Positions 21,034 to 28,700 of a stretch of 41,186 nucleotides of DNA are shown in pieces; within the stretch, counting starts at the first letter, position 1, and each line of letters opens with the position of its first letter. A program made the position numbers and the translations under genes. The notes beneath the pieces are model-generated. The model did no database searches. It worked only from the letters and a program-made list of their open reading frames with translations, and had not been told where the DNA came from. The DNA comes from DASZZZ01 sp036260375 (GTDB lineage Bacteria; Actinomycetota; CADDZG01; WHSQ01), in NCBI GenBank assembly GCA_036260375.1, contig DASZZZ010000001.1, positions 1 to 41,186 on the forward strand, in the 5' to 3' direction.

Positions 21034-22104
21034 ATGCAGGCAGCCACTGCCCCGGGCGCCGCGGCTAGACCTGCCGACGCGCCCCTGTTCGCGCCGCGTC
21101 GGCGCGCGCCCGGCACCACGGTGTGCATCGCCAACCAGAAGGGCGGCGTCGGCAAGACGACGAGCGCGGTCAACGTCGCCGCGGCCCTCGCCCTGCGAGG
21201 CCACGACGTCCTGCTCGTGGACCTCGACCCACAGGCGAACGCCACGACCGGCGTAGGGATCGACCACCGCGCCGTGGCGAGCTCGAGCTACGACCTCCTC
21301 TCGGGCGACGCCGCGCTCGACGACGTCGCGCGCCCGACCGCGGTGCCGCGTCTGTCGGCCGTGCCCGCGACCGTCGACCTCGCGGGCGCCGAGGTCGAGC
21401 TCGTGGGGGCTCACCGGCGCGCCCACCGCCTCGCCGACGCGCTCGCGCCCGCGCGTGGCCGCTTCGGTCTCGTCGTCGTGGACTGCCCTCCGTCCCTCGG
21501 CCTGCTGACGCTCAACGCGCTCGTGGCCGCCGACGACGTCGTCGTGCCCGTGCAGTGCGAGTACTACGCGCTCGAGGGGCTGCGCCAGCTGCTCGACACG
21601 GCCGAGCGCGTCCGGCGCTCGCTCAACCCGGCGCTGCGCGTCGAGGGCTTCCTGCTGACGATGTTCGACGCGCGCACGAAGCTCGCCGGACAGGTCGCCG
21701 CCGAGGTCCGGGCGCATTTCGGCGACCTCGTCTACGAGACGGTCGTGCCGCGCAGCGTGCGGCTGTCGGAGGCGCCGTCGTTCGGCGAGCCGGTCGTCAC
21801 GCTCGACCCGTCGGCGCGCGGGGCGGTGTCGTACCGCGTCGTGGCGACCGAGATGGAGCGGCGCTACGGGCTCGGCGTGCACCCGCCGCCTCCTCCGCCC
21901 GCGGCCGGGCCGGTCGTGCCACCGGCGCCGGATCCCGCGCCCGAGCCGGTGGCGCGTCCCGCGCCCGCCGTCGCGACACCGGGGCCCGGGGGCCGCGGCT
22001 ACGGCACCGTCGCGCCGGAGCCGCCCGGTCTCGACACTGCGTGGCCGCCCCCGCCGCCGTGGCCCGGCGCCGGCTCCGGCGACGAACCCGCGGGGCCACG
22101 GTGA
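21034..22104 (+). CDS. parA: Chromosome partitioning ATPase ParA (Soj)
   Basis: A 356-residue deviant Walker ATPase that moves ParB-parS complexes and binds DNA non-specifically as an ATP dimer. The deviant Walker A is NQKGGVGKTTSAV (residues 34-46), followed by LLVDLDPQANATTGVG, the Walker B region LVVVDCPPSLGLLTLNAL and CEYYALEGLRQLL. The core ends at about residue 277 (ATEMERRYG). The last 79 residues are very Pro-rich with runs of Pro; ParA proteins usually end with the core, so this tail is unusual and may be an interaction segment. ATG at 21034 has only a weak purine-rich ribosome site. GTGA overlap couples it to parB. Confidence 0.96.
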   Translation: MQAATAPGAAARPADAPLFAPRRRAPGTTVCIANQKGGVGKTTSAVNVAAALALRGHDVLLVDLDPQANATTGVGIDHRAVASSSYDLLSGDAALDDVARPTAVPRLSAVPATVDLAGAEVELVGAHRRAHRLADALAPARGRFGLVVVDCPPSLGLLTLNALVAADDVVVPVQCEYYALEGLRQLLDTAERVRRSLNPALRVEGFLLTMFDARTKLAGQVAAEVRAHFGDLVYETVVPRSVRLSEAPSFGEPVVTLDPSARGAVSYRVVATEMERRYGLGVHPPPPPPAAGPVVPPAPDPAPEPVARPAPAVATPGPGGRGYGTVAPEPPGLDTAWPPPPPWPGAGSGDEPAGPR

Positions 22105-22994
22105 CGCGCCGCGGAGGCCTCGGGCGCGGGCTCGACGCGCTGCTGCCGGCCGGTGACGAGCACACGCCGGCCGCGTCGGGGCCGCGCACCGCGCCCGTCG
22201 ACGCGATCGAGCCGAACCCGCGCCAGCCTCGCCGCACGTTCGACGACGACGCGCTCGCCGAGCTCGCCGCGTCGATTCGCTCGCTCGGCGTCCTGCAGCC
22301 GCTCGTCGTGCGCGAGCGTCCCGGCGGCGCGCTCGAGCTCGTGGCCGGCGAACGCCGGCTGCGGGCGGCGCGCCGTGCGGGGCTCGACGAGGTTCCCGTC
22401 GTCGTGGTCGACACCGACGACGACGGCTCGCTCGAGCGCGCGCTGGTCGAGAACCTGCAGCGCGAGGACCTCGACCCGCTCGAGGAGGCGCACGCGTATC
22501 GGGCGCTGCTGACCCGCACCGGCATGACGCAGGAGGAGTTGGGGGCGCGCGTCGGCAAGAGCCGCGCCGCGATCGCGAACTCGCTGCGCCTGCTCGAGCT
22601 GCCCGAGTCGATCCAGGCTCTGCTCGTCGACGGACGCCTCACCGCAGGTCACGCGCGCGCCCTCCTGCCGCTCGCGGGCAACCCGTTCCAGGAGCGGCTC
22701 GCGCGCCGCGTCGCGCACGAGGGCCTGACCGTGCGCGACGCCGAGGAGCTCGTGCGCCGCTACGGCGCGATGACGGCGCCGCGCCCGGCGTCGGGCGCGT
22801 CCGAGCGCGCGCGTCCCGCGCTCGCGGCCGAGGCGCAGCGACGGCTGACCGCGCATCTCGGAACGCGCGTCCGCGTCGACGTCGGCGCGCGCAAGGGCAA
22901 GATCGTCGTCGACTTCGCGTCGCTCGACGACCTCGCCCGGCTGCTCGACACGCTGCTCGGCGCAGCCGCGCGCGGAGATCGCCCCGACGACTGA
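22101..22994 (+). CDS. parB: Chromosome partitioning protein ParB (Spo0J)
   Basis: A 297-residue parS-binding CTPase. It opens GGLGRGLDALLP, the conserved ParA-interacting N-terminus. The CTP-binding domain has PNPRQPRRTFDDDALAELAASI, GVLQPLVVRE and the GERRLRAARRAG motif, then ENLQREDLDPLEEA. The helix-turn-helix is MTQEELGARVGKSRAAIANSLRLLELP, and the C-terminal dimer domain follows a Pro/Ala linker (HLGTRVRVDVGARKGKIVVDFASLDDL). All parts are intact. Its targets are the two parS palindromes 2-4 kb upstream. Confidence 0.97.
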   Translation: MTRRGGLGRGLDALLPAGDEHTPAASGPRTAPVDAIEPNPRQPRRTFDDDALAELAASIRSLGVLQPLVVRERPGGALELVAGERRLRAARRAGLDEVPVVVVDTDDDGSLERALVENLQREDLDPLEEAHAYRALLTRTGMTQEELGARVGKSRAAIANSLRLLELPESIQALLVDGRLTAGHARALLPLAGNPFQERLARRVAHEGLTVRDAEELVRRYGAMTAPRPASGASERARPALAAEAQRRLTAHLGTRVRVDVGARKGKIVVDFASLDDLARLLDTLLGAAARGDRPDD

Positions 22995-23050
22995 CGCATC
23001 CGAAGCGAGCTCACCGCAACCTTGCGCGCGTCCGACCGCGCTCCCCGCCG

Positions 23051-24166
23051 TCAGTGCGTCGGCGCGCCCGAGTAGAAGCGCGCGATCCCGGCGGCGATCG
23101 CGTCGGCGAACGCCTGACGGGCGTCAGGCTCCGACAGCCGCTTCTCCTCGTCGGGGTTCGTGATGAACGCCGGCTCGACGAGCACCGCCGGCATGCGCGT
23201 GCGCTTGAGCACGGGGTACGAGCACGGATGGGCGCGGCAGTCGCGCGCCCCCAGCGCGAGCAGCTCGCGCTGGATGCTCTCGGCCAACAGCTCGCCGGCG
23301 TGCGACCCGCCGAAGTAGTAGGTCGACGCGCCCTCGGCGGTCGGCTCGTGATGGGCGTTGAGATGCAGCGACACGAACGCGTCGGCCTCGAGCGCGTTGG
23401 CGAGCTGGGCGCGCTCGACGACGTCGGGGCCGGCGGGCTCCGTGCGCGTGAACCGGACGCGCGCGCCGAGCTCTGCGAGGCGCTCCGCGAGGCGCGTCGC
23501 GAGATCCCAGCAGACGTCGGCCTCCACGGTCCCGTCGGCGCCGCGCTCGCCGGGATCGTCGCCCCCGTGCCCCGGGTCGATCACCACCAGCGCACCGCCG
23601 ATCCCCGTGCGCGCGATCCGGCGCAGCTCCTCGCGCAGCAGCGCCGAGGTCCCCGGACGGTCGACGCGCAGGCCGGCGAGGGCCGCGTACGTACGCGGCC
23701 CCGCGAGCCCGTCCTCGGGGACGCCGTACTCCTTCTGGAACGCGCGCACGGCGCGGTCGGTGTCGGCGCCGAAGATGCCGTCCTCGCGTCCGGCGTCGAA
23801 GCCGAGCGCGTTGAGGCGCGCCTGCAGCGTCGCGACGTCGTCCCCCCGCATCAGCGGCATCCGCAGGTACAGCATGCGGTCGCCGAGGCGCCACGACGCC
23901 TCGACGAGCTCGCTCCACGTGTTCGGACCCACGATGCCGTCGGCGATGATGTGGCGCGCCTGCTGGAACGCGCGCACCGCGTGACGCGTCGACGGCCCGA
24001 ACGACCCGGACTCGTCGTCGAGCTCGTAGCCCAGCCCTCGCAGGCGCGCCTGGACGTCGGCGACCTGCTCGGAGCGGTCGCCGGGACGGATCAGCCGCAT
24101 GCGCGAGCCGCGGCGCGGCGCACGCCCGTCGCGCGGCGCCGGCGGGGGGTCGGTGCCGGTCGGCAT
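23051..24166 (-). CDS. cwlM: N-acetylmuramoyl-L-alanine amidase-fold protein, CwlM type
   Basis: A 371-residue protein: a short polar N-terminus, two peptidoglycan-binding domains (PF01471; VADVQARLRGLGYELDDESGSFG and VATLQARLNALGFDAGREDGIFG) and a C-terminal Amidase_3 domain (PF01520). The zinc/catalytic residues are all present: His in VVIDPGHGGDDPG, Glu in VEADVCWDLA, His in FVSLHLNAHHE and Glu in VLVEPAFITNPDEE. There is no signal peptide. In M. tuberculosis the gene in this position, CwlM, is a cytoplasmic regulator of MurA rather than a hydrolase. The ATG at 24166 follows TACGCT at 6 nt on the minus strand, suggesting a leaderless message; longer upstream frame overlaps trxB and was rejected. 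Confidence 0.9.
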   Translation of the reverse strand: MPTGTDPPPAPRDGRAPRRGSRMRLIRPGDRSEQVADVQARLRGLGYELDDESGSFGPSTRHAVRAFQQARHIIADGIVGPNTWSELVEASWRLGDRMLYLRMPLMRGDDVATLQARLNALGFDAGREDGIFGADTDRAVRAFQKEYGVPEDGLAGPRTYAALAGLRVDRPGTSALLREELRRIARTGIGGALVVIDPGHGGDDPGERGADGTVEADVCWDLATRLAERLAELGARVRFTRTEPAGPDVVERAQLANALEADAFVSLHLNAHHEPTAEGASTYYFGGSHAGELLAESIQRELLALGARDCRAHPCSYPVLKRTRMPAVLVEPAFITNPDEEKRLSEPDARQAFADAIAAGIARFYSGAPTH

Positions 24167-24172
24167 GCCGCC

Positions 24173-24178
24173 AGCGTA
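24173..24178 (-). promoter_or_regulatory. -10 element for leaderless amidase mRNA
   Basis: TACGCT on the minus strand, 6 nt before the ATG at 24166. The identical hexamer at the identical spacing precedes the cca gene at 34251. Confidence 0.5.
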
Positions 24179-24213
24179 ACGGCGCGACCGGGGGCCGCGT
24201 CGACCATCCGCGG

Positions 24214-25155
24214 CTAGAGCCGGTTGGCCTCGAGGTAGCGCTCGGCGTCCATCGCCGCCATGCAGCCCATCCCGGCGGCGGTGATCGCCTGGCGGTAGCG
24301 GTAGTCGACGACGTCGCCGGCCGCGAACACGCCGTCGACCGACGTCGCCGTGGTCCCGTCGCGCGTCACGACGTAGCCCGACGAGAGCTCGAGCTGGCCC
24401 TCGAACAGGCGCGTGTTCGGCGTGTGCCCGACGGCCACGAAGATCCCGTCGGTGGCGACGTCCGTGACCTCGCCGGTCTCGACGTCGCGCAGGCGCGCCG
24501 CCTCGACCTTGCCGTCGCCCACGACCTCGTCGACGACGCGGTTCCACGCGAACTCGATCTTGGGGTTCTCGAACGCGCGCTCCTGCATGATCTTCGACGC
24601 GCGCAGCCGGTCGCGTCGGTGCACGATCGTGACGCGGCGCGCGAACTTGGTCAGGAAGATCGCCTCCTCCATCGCGGAGTCGCCGCCGCCCACGACCATG
24701 ATGTCGCGCTCGCGGAAGAAGAAGCCGTCGCACGTAGCGCACGTCGAGACGCCGTGACCCAACAGCTCGCGCTCGCCGGGAACGCCGAGCATCTTGGCCG
24801 ACGCGCCGGTCGACACGATCACGCTGTGCGCGCGGTAGGTAGCGTCTCCGGTCGCGACGACGAACGGACGCGTCGAGAAGTCGACGGACGTGACGTTGTC
24901 GGTGACGTACTCCGTCCCGAAGCGCGCGGCCTGCTTGCGCATACGCTCCATCAGCTCCGGACCCATGATGCCGTCGACGAAGCCGGGGTAGTTCTCGACG
25001 TCGGTCGTGAGCATGAGCTGACCGCCCGCCTCGATGCCCTCGATCACGACCGGGCGGAGGTTGGCGCGCGATGCGTACACCGCCGCGGTCAGCCCCGCGG
25101 GGCCGGAGCCGACGACGACGACGCTACGCACGTCGTCGCGCTCGCCTGCGTCCAT
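24214..25155 (-). CDS. trxB: Thioredoxin-disulfide reductase
   Basis: A 313-residue FAD/NADPH flavoenzyme that reduces thioredoxin. The FAD-binding motif is VVVVGSGPAGLTAAVYASRA at the N-terminus, the redox-active pair is CATC in GVSTCATCDGFFF, the NADPH motif is VVGGGDSAMEEAIFL and the second FAD motif is VDGVFAAGDVVD. No thioredoxin gene lies beside it, unlike the mycobacterial locus. I use the ATG at 25153-25155, which has GAGGA 7 nt upstream. A second ATG at 25179, made by a short tandem repeat, gives an 8-residue longer form that repeats MDAGE. Confidence 0.95.
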   Translation of the reverse strand: MDAGERDDVRSVVVVGSGPAGLTAAVYASRANLRPVVIEGIEAGGQLMLTTDVENYPGFVDGIMGPELMERMRKQAARFGTEYVTDNVTSVDFSTRPFVVATGDATYRAHSVIVSTGASAKMLGVPGERELLGHGVSTCATCDGFFFRERDIMVVGGGDSAMEEAIFLTKFARRVTIVHRRDRLRASKIMQERAFENPKIEFAWNRVVDEVVGDGKVEAARLRDVETGEVTDVATDGIFVAVGHTPNTRLFEGQLELSSGYVVTRDGTTATSVDGVFAAGDVVDYRYRQAITAAGMGCMAAMDAERYLEANRL

Positions 25156-25180
25156 GCCCGGGTCCTCGCCTGCGTCCATG
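25141..25180 (-). repeat. Tandem repeat at the trxB start
   Basis: A 16-bp word occurs at 25141-25156 and again at 25165-25180, a 24-bp period that duplicates the start codon and the residues MDAGE in frame. This creates two alternative starts. Confidence 0.75.
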
Positions 25181-25252
25181 TCGGTCACAACCCTAACCAA
25201 CGCGGCCCCCGGCGCCGATGTTCCGCCCGCGGCGCGGCGCGGGCGCGCGCCG

Positions 25253-26197
25253 TCAGGCGCCGATCGGTCCGGCGTGGTAGCCGGTCGGACGCTCGCACGA
25301 GCCGCGCCGCCACGTCCACAGCATGAAGCTGTCGAGCGCGTCGCCCCCCTCGCTCCACACGAACCCGACGACGAGGCTGCGCCGGTCCGCGGTCGCGAAC
25401 ACCGGCAGCTGCGCGCCGTCGCGCGCCCGCGCCACCTCCGCCACGCACGCGCGCAGCTGGTCGCCGACGCGCTCACTGGGGGCCGCACGGGCGAGCTCGT
25501 CGGTGAACTCGGCGCGCAGCGCGCGCGCATCCCCGACGTCGTACGCCTCGGCGTAGCTGCCGAACAGCACCGTCGACGCCCGCGCGCGGAAGCGCTGCGC
25601 GCCGTCGAGCGCGTCGTCCTCCAGCGGAGCGTCCTCCGCCGTGGCGTCCTCCCCGTCGCCGTCGGCCGCCTCCGCCGAGCGCGTCACCGGCGACTGGAGC
25701 ACGCGCAGCGGCAGGCGTCCTTCGGATGCGAGGAACCGGGGGCGCGGTCCCCCGTCCGCGGCCCCCTCGCTCCGGGCCGTGGCCCCCCCGCCCCCGCCCT
25801 GCGCGGCGTCGTCTCCGCCGCCGGCGAGGTCCAGCGTGGCGACCGCGACGGCGACGACCAGCGCGACCGCGGCGAGCCCGAGAGCGCCCGCGGCGCGCCC
25901 GAAGCGCGCCCCGCGGCGCAGGGGGATGACGTCGCCGGTTGACCGGCCGCCGTCCTGCGACGGATGCTGCCGGCCGAGCGCGGCGCGGACGCCGGCGCGC
26001 AGCCGGGCGCGCTCGTCGCCGGTCAGCGCGTCGGCGTCGGTGGGGCGCAGCGCGACCAGCGCCGCGCGCTCGGAGCGGCACTGCGCGCACGTCTCGAGGT
26101 GGGTCTCCACGGCGCGCGCGTCGCCGTCGCCGAGCTCGCCGCGCACGAACGGACCGAGCAGCTCGGAGCAGCGATCGTGGTCGATGTCGTGGCTCAT
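25253..26197 (-). CDS. Anti-sigma factor, zinc-finger transmembrane (RsmA/RslA-like)
   Basis: A 314-residue single-pass membrane protein. The N-terminal zf-HC2 domain has the zinc motif HLETCAQC (His-x3-Cys-x2-Cys), typical of anti-sigma factors that hold ECF sigma factors in the cytoplasm. A single membrane helix lies near residues 110-130 (GALGLAAVALVVAVAVATLDL), followed by a Gly/Asp/Ala-rich linker and an extracytoplasmic domain of about 130 residues (TVLFGSYAEAYDVGDARALRAEF ... VVGFVWSEGG) that I do not recognise. AAGGA stands before the ATG, which overlaps the sigma-factor stop (ATGA). It probably inactivates the co-encoded sigma factor until a wall or redox signal arrives. Confidence 0.85.
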   Translation of the reverse strand: MSHDIDHDRCSELLGPFVRGELGDGDARAVETHLETCAQCRSERAALVALRPTDADALTGDERARLRAGVRAALGRQHPSQDGGRSTGDVIPLRRGARFGRAAGALGLAAVALVVAVAVATLDLAGGGDDAAQGGGGGATARSEGAADGGPRPRFLASEGRLPLRVLQSPVTRSAEAADGDGEDATAEDAPLEDDALDGAQRFRARASTVLFGSYAEAYDVGDARALRAEFTDELARAAPSERVGDQLRACVAEVARARDGAQLPVFATADRRSLVVGFVWSEGGDALDSFMLWTWRRGSCERPTGYHAGPIGA

Positions 26198-26757
26198 GTC
26201 GTGTCCTTTGACGTGCCCGCCTCGGCGCGGGGTTCCAGCAGCTCCGCGAGCTTGCGGCGGCCGCGGCTGATGCGGGACTTCACCGTGCCGACGCTCACGC
26301 CGGTGGCGCGCGCGATGTCCTCGTAGGGCACGCCGCCGATGTCGTGCATGACGACGGCCTCGCGGAAGTCGTCGCCGAGCCGTTCGAGCGCGCGCGCGAC
26401 GTCGACGCGCGCGACCGCGGCGTCGTCGATGCGCGTCGCGGGGGCCGGACGGTCGCGTCCCGGGTCGTCGTCGGGGACGGGGAGCCGGGCCCGGCTCCGC
26501 AGCAGGTCGCGACAGCAGTTGATGCCGATTCGGTACACCCACGTGCTCCACGCCGCGTCGCCGCGGAACTCGCGCGCCTTGCGGTAGGCGCGCACGAACG
26601 TGTCCTGCGTCGCGTCGAGCGCGTCGGCGCGGTTGCCGGTCATGCGCAAGGCGAGCGCGAAGATGCGGTCCTCGTGACGCCGCACGAGCTCCTCGAACGC
26701 GGCGTCGTCGCCGCGCGCCGCGCGCTCGGCGAGACCGCCGTCGTCGTCACGAGCCAA
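26194..26757 (-). CDS. sigM: ECF RNA polymerase sigma factor, SigM-like
   Basis: A 187-residue group 4 sigma factor. Region 2 is AFEELVRRHEDRIFALALRMTGNRADALDATQDTFVRAYRKA with STWVYRIGINCCRDLLR; region 4 is LERLGDDFREAVVMHDIGGVPYEDIARATGVSVGTVKSRISRGRRKL, ending with the helix-turn-helix that reads the -35 element. The start is a TTG at 26755-26757 overlapping the end of the kinase gene by 11 bp, with GGAGG 9 nt upstream. It is coupled to the anti-sigma gene. By position it corresponds to SigM of mycobacteria; its regulon is not visible here. Confidence 0.93.
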   Translation of the reverse strand: MARDDDGGLAERAARGDDAAFEELVRRHEDRIFALALRMTGNRADALDATQDTFVRAYRKAREFRGDAAWSTWVYRIGINCCRDLLRSRARLPVPDDDPGRDRPAPATRIDDAAVARVDVARALERLGDDFREAVVMHDIGGVPYEDIARATGVSVGTVKSRISRGRRKLAELLEPRAEAGTSKDTT

Positions 26758-28240
26758 GCAGCTCGACCTCCGCGACGGACGCCTGCCCGGTCCCCGTCTC
26801 CGACACGCTCGTGATCCACACGAGCCAGTAGCGCGCCTCGACAGGGTCGTCGAGCTCGACCCGCTCCCGTCCCGCGAGCGCGCGCAGCTCGCCCGCGACG
26901 GAGAACGCGGTCTCGTCGTCCCCGGCCTCGTCGGCGTAGCGCAGCTCGAGCGCGCCGCTCGAGCCGCTCAGCTCGACGCGCTCGACCGTGCGGGACGCGC
27001 CGAGGTCGAGCACGAGGCCGACCCCGGCCTTGCCCTGGGACTCCATCGACGACGTGTAGCTCTCGGTCTCCCACGTCGTGTCGGGCCGCCCGTCGGCCGC
27101 GTAGCGCGCGTCCTCCGAGTGCTCCTCCTGGTCGCCGTACGGGTCGAAGTCCTCGACGGCCTCGACGTCGAGCGCGGCGATCCCGTCCTCCTGCGGCGCG
27201 CCGGGCGCGTCGCGCTCGGGCGCGGTGTCGTCGTCGCCGAGCAGGCGGGGGAGCGCGAGCGCCAGCGCGACCACCACGACGACGACGAGGACGACCGGGA
27301 CGATCCAGCGCGCGTCGGCCCCCGACGCGACCGCCGCCTCGGGGGCGGTCGGCCTCCGGGGCTCCTCACGCCGGGGCGGTCGCAGCAGCGTGGTGTTGCC
27401 GGACAGCGCCCCCGACAGCGCGCCGGCCATCTCCTCGGCCGACGAGTAGCGCTCGCCGGGGTCCTTGCGCAGCGCGCGCAGGATGACGGTCTCGAGCCCC
27501 CGCGGAACGCCCGCCTTGATGCCGCGCGGCGCGGGCGGCTCGTCGTGAAGGTGCATCATCGCGGTCGCGAGCTGGCTCTCGCCGGAGAACGGCGGCCGCC
27601 CGGTCACGAGCTCGTAGAGCACGACGCCGAGCGCGTAGAGATCGGAGCGCGCGTCGGGCTCCTCGCCCCGTGCCTGCTCCGGGGACAGGTACGTGACCGT
27701 GCCGATTATCGAGCCCGTCGTCGTGATGTCGCCGGTCGAGAACGCCGCCTTCGCGATCCCGAAGTCGGCGACCTTGAGCGTGCCGTCGGCCGCGACCAGC
27801 ACGTTGGCCGGCTTGACGTCGCGGTGGACGACGCCGCTGCGGTGCGCGTACCCGAGCGCGTCGCAGATCGCGATGCCGACGTGCACCGCCCGCTCCGCGT
27901 CCATCGGGCCCCCGCGGACGAGCGCGTCCTCGAGCGTCCCGCCGCTGCAGTACTCCATCACGATGAAGTGACGCTCGGGTCCCCCGGGCTCCGCCGCGTC
28001 GGAGCCGGTGTCGTAGATCGCGACGATCGACGGGTGCGACAGGCGGGCGGCGGCGAGCGCCTCGTGGCGAAAGCGGGCCAGGAACTCGTCGTCCTCCGAC
28101 AGGTGTGCGTGCAGGACCTTGACCGCGACGGTGCGCGCGAGGACGTCGTCCTTGGCGCGCCAGACCTCGCCCATGCCCCCGCTGGCGATGGGGGCCTCGA
28201 GGACGTAGCGCTGCGCGAGCGTGACGGATTCGGGGGGCAT
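26747..28240 (-). CDS. Membrane Ser/Thr protein kinase with discoidin-like extracellular domain
   Basis: A 497-residue PknB-type kinase. The kinase domain covers residues 10-275: glycine loop ASGGMGEVW, the ATP-binding Lys in VAVKVLHAH, catalytic loop HRDVKPANV, DFG in VADFGIAKA and the activation segment GTVTYLSPEQARG, so it is expected to be active. A juxtamembrane linker and one helix (IVPVVLVVVVVVALALALP) follow. The outside part, from about residue 360, resembles the F5/8-type C (discoidin) fold (EDARYAADGRPDTTWETESY; LVLDLGASRTVERVELSGSSG). In mycobacteria a pseudokinase and a similar outer domain are fused to MurJ (MviN). TAGCAT 8 nt before the ATG suggests its own promoter inside the murJ cluster. 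Confidence 0.92.
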   Translation of the reverse strand: MPPESVTLAQRYVLEAPIASGGMGEVWRAKDDVLARTVAVKVLHAHLSEDDEFLARFRHEALAAARLSHPSIVAIYDTGSDAAEPGGPERHFIVMEYCSGGTLEDALVRGGPMDAERAVHVGIAICDALGYAHRSGVVHRDVKPANVLVAADGTLKVADFGIAKAAFSTGDITTTGSIIGTVTYLSPEQARGEEPDARSDLYALGVVLYELVTGRPPFSGESQLATAMMHLHDEPPAPRGIKAGVPRGLETVILRALRKDPGERYSSAEEMAGALSGALSGNTTLLRPPRREEPRRPTAPEAAVASGADARWIVPVVLVVVVVVALALALPRLLGDDDTAPERDAPGAPQEDGIAALDVEAVEDFDPYGDQEEHSEDARYAADGRPDTTWETESYTSSMESQGKAGVGLVLDLGASRTVERVELSGSSGALELRYADEAGDDETAFSVAGELRALAGRERVELDDPVEARYWLVWITSVSETGTGQASVAEVELLGS

Positions 28241-28248
28241 CGCGAACG

Positions 28249-28254
28249 ATGCTA
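28249..28254 (-). promoter_or_regulatory. -10 element before the kinase gene
   Basis: TAGCAT on the minus strand, 8 nt before the ATG at 28240. With transcription starting 7-8 nt downstream the message would be leaderless or nearly so. Confidence 0.4.
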
Positions 28255-28286
28255 GTGGGTGAGGGGGCCGGTGTCGTGCCGGCGCG

Positions 28287-28694
28287 TCAGCCTTCGCCGG
28301 CCTCGCCGTCGGCCGTGACCGTGACCCAGCCGTCGAGCACGCCGACGCGTCCGGCGACGAGCGTGTCGGCGGCGCGGCGCAGCTTCACGAACACGGTGCC
28401 GTCGCGCCGCAGCCTCGCCTTGAGCAGGCGTGCGCCCGCGTCGTGCGCGAGCTCGCGCGCCTGGAGCTGCATGCGCACCGGGTCGGGCCGGAAGTCGGAT
28501 CCCGCGGTGAACGGGCCCGAGACCTCGAGCGCGATGTCGTTGGCGGTCGAGTCGAGCGTGAACGTGTTGACGAGCATGGATCCGGCGTCGACGACGAGGA
28601 CGCCGACGACCACGAAGGCGACGACGATCCTCACGAGGAACGCCGAGATCATCCCGGAGTCGTCGCGCAGGGACGAGAGCAAGCGCTGGCGCAT
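28287..28694 (-). CDS. Small single-pass membrane protein between murJ and kinase
   Basis: A 135-residue protein. A short charged start (RQRLLSSLRDDSGM) leads into one hydrophobic helix (FLVRIVVAFVVVGVLVVDAGS), and the rest is a soluble domain likely outside the cell (NTFTLDSTANDIALEVSGPF ... VGVLDGWVTVTADGE). The Gly-Met followed by a long helix with a downstream acidic residue recalls pilin-like or TadE/TadG-type N-termini, but no family can be named. It starts 6 nt after the murJ stop with an AAGGGG ribosome site, so it belongs to the same operon. Confidence 0.7.
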   Translation of the reverse strand: MRQRLLSSLRDDSGMISAFLVRIVVAFVVVGVLVVDAGSMLVNTFTLDSTANDIALEVSGPFTAGSDFRPDPVRMQLQARELAHDAGARLLKARLRRDGTVFVKLRRAADTLVAGRVGVLDGWVTVTADGEAGEG

Positions 28695-28700
28695 GCCCCC

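Noticed and set aside
23911..23930. CACGTG word in the amidase gene as a third parS
   Set aside because: The flanks do not match GTTTCACGTGAAAC; only the central six bases are shared.
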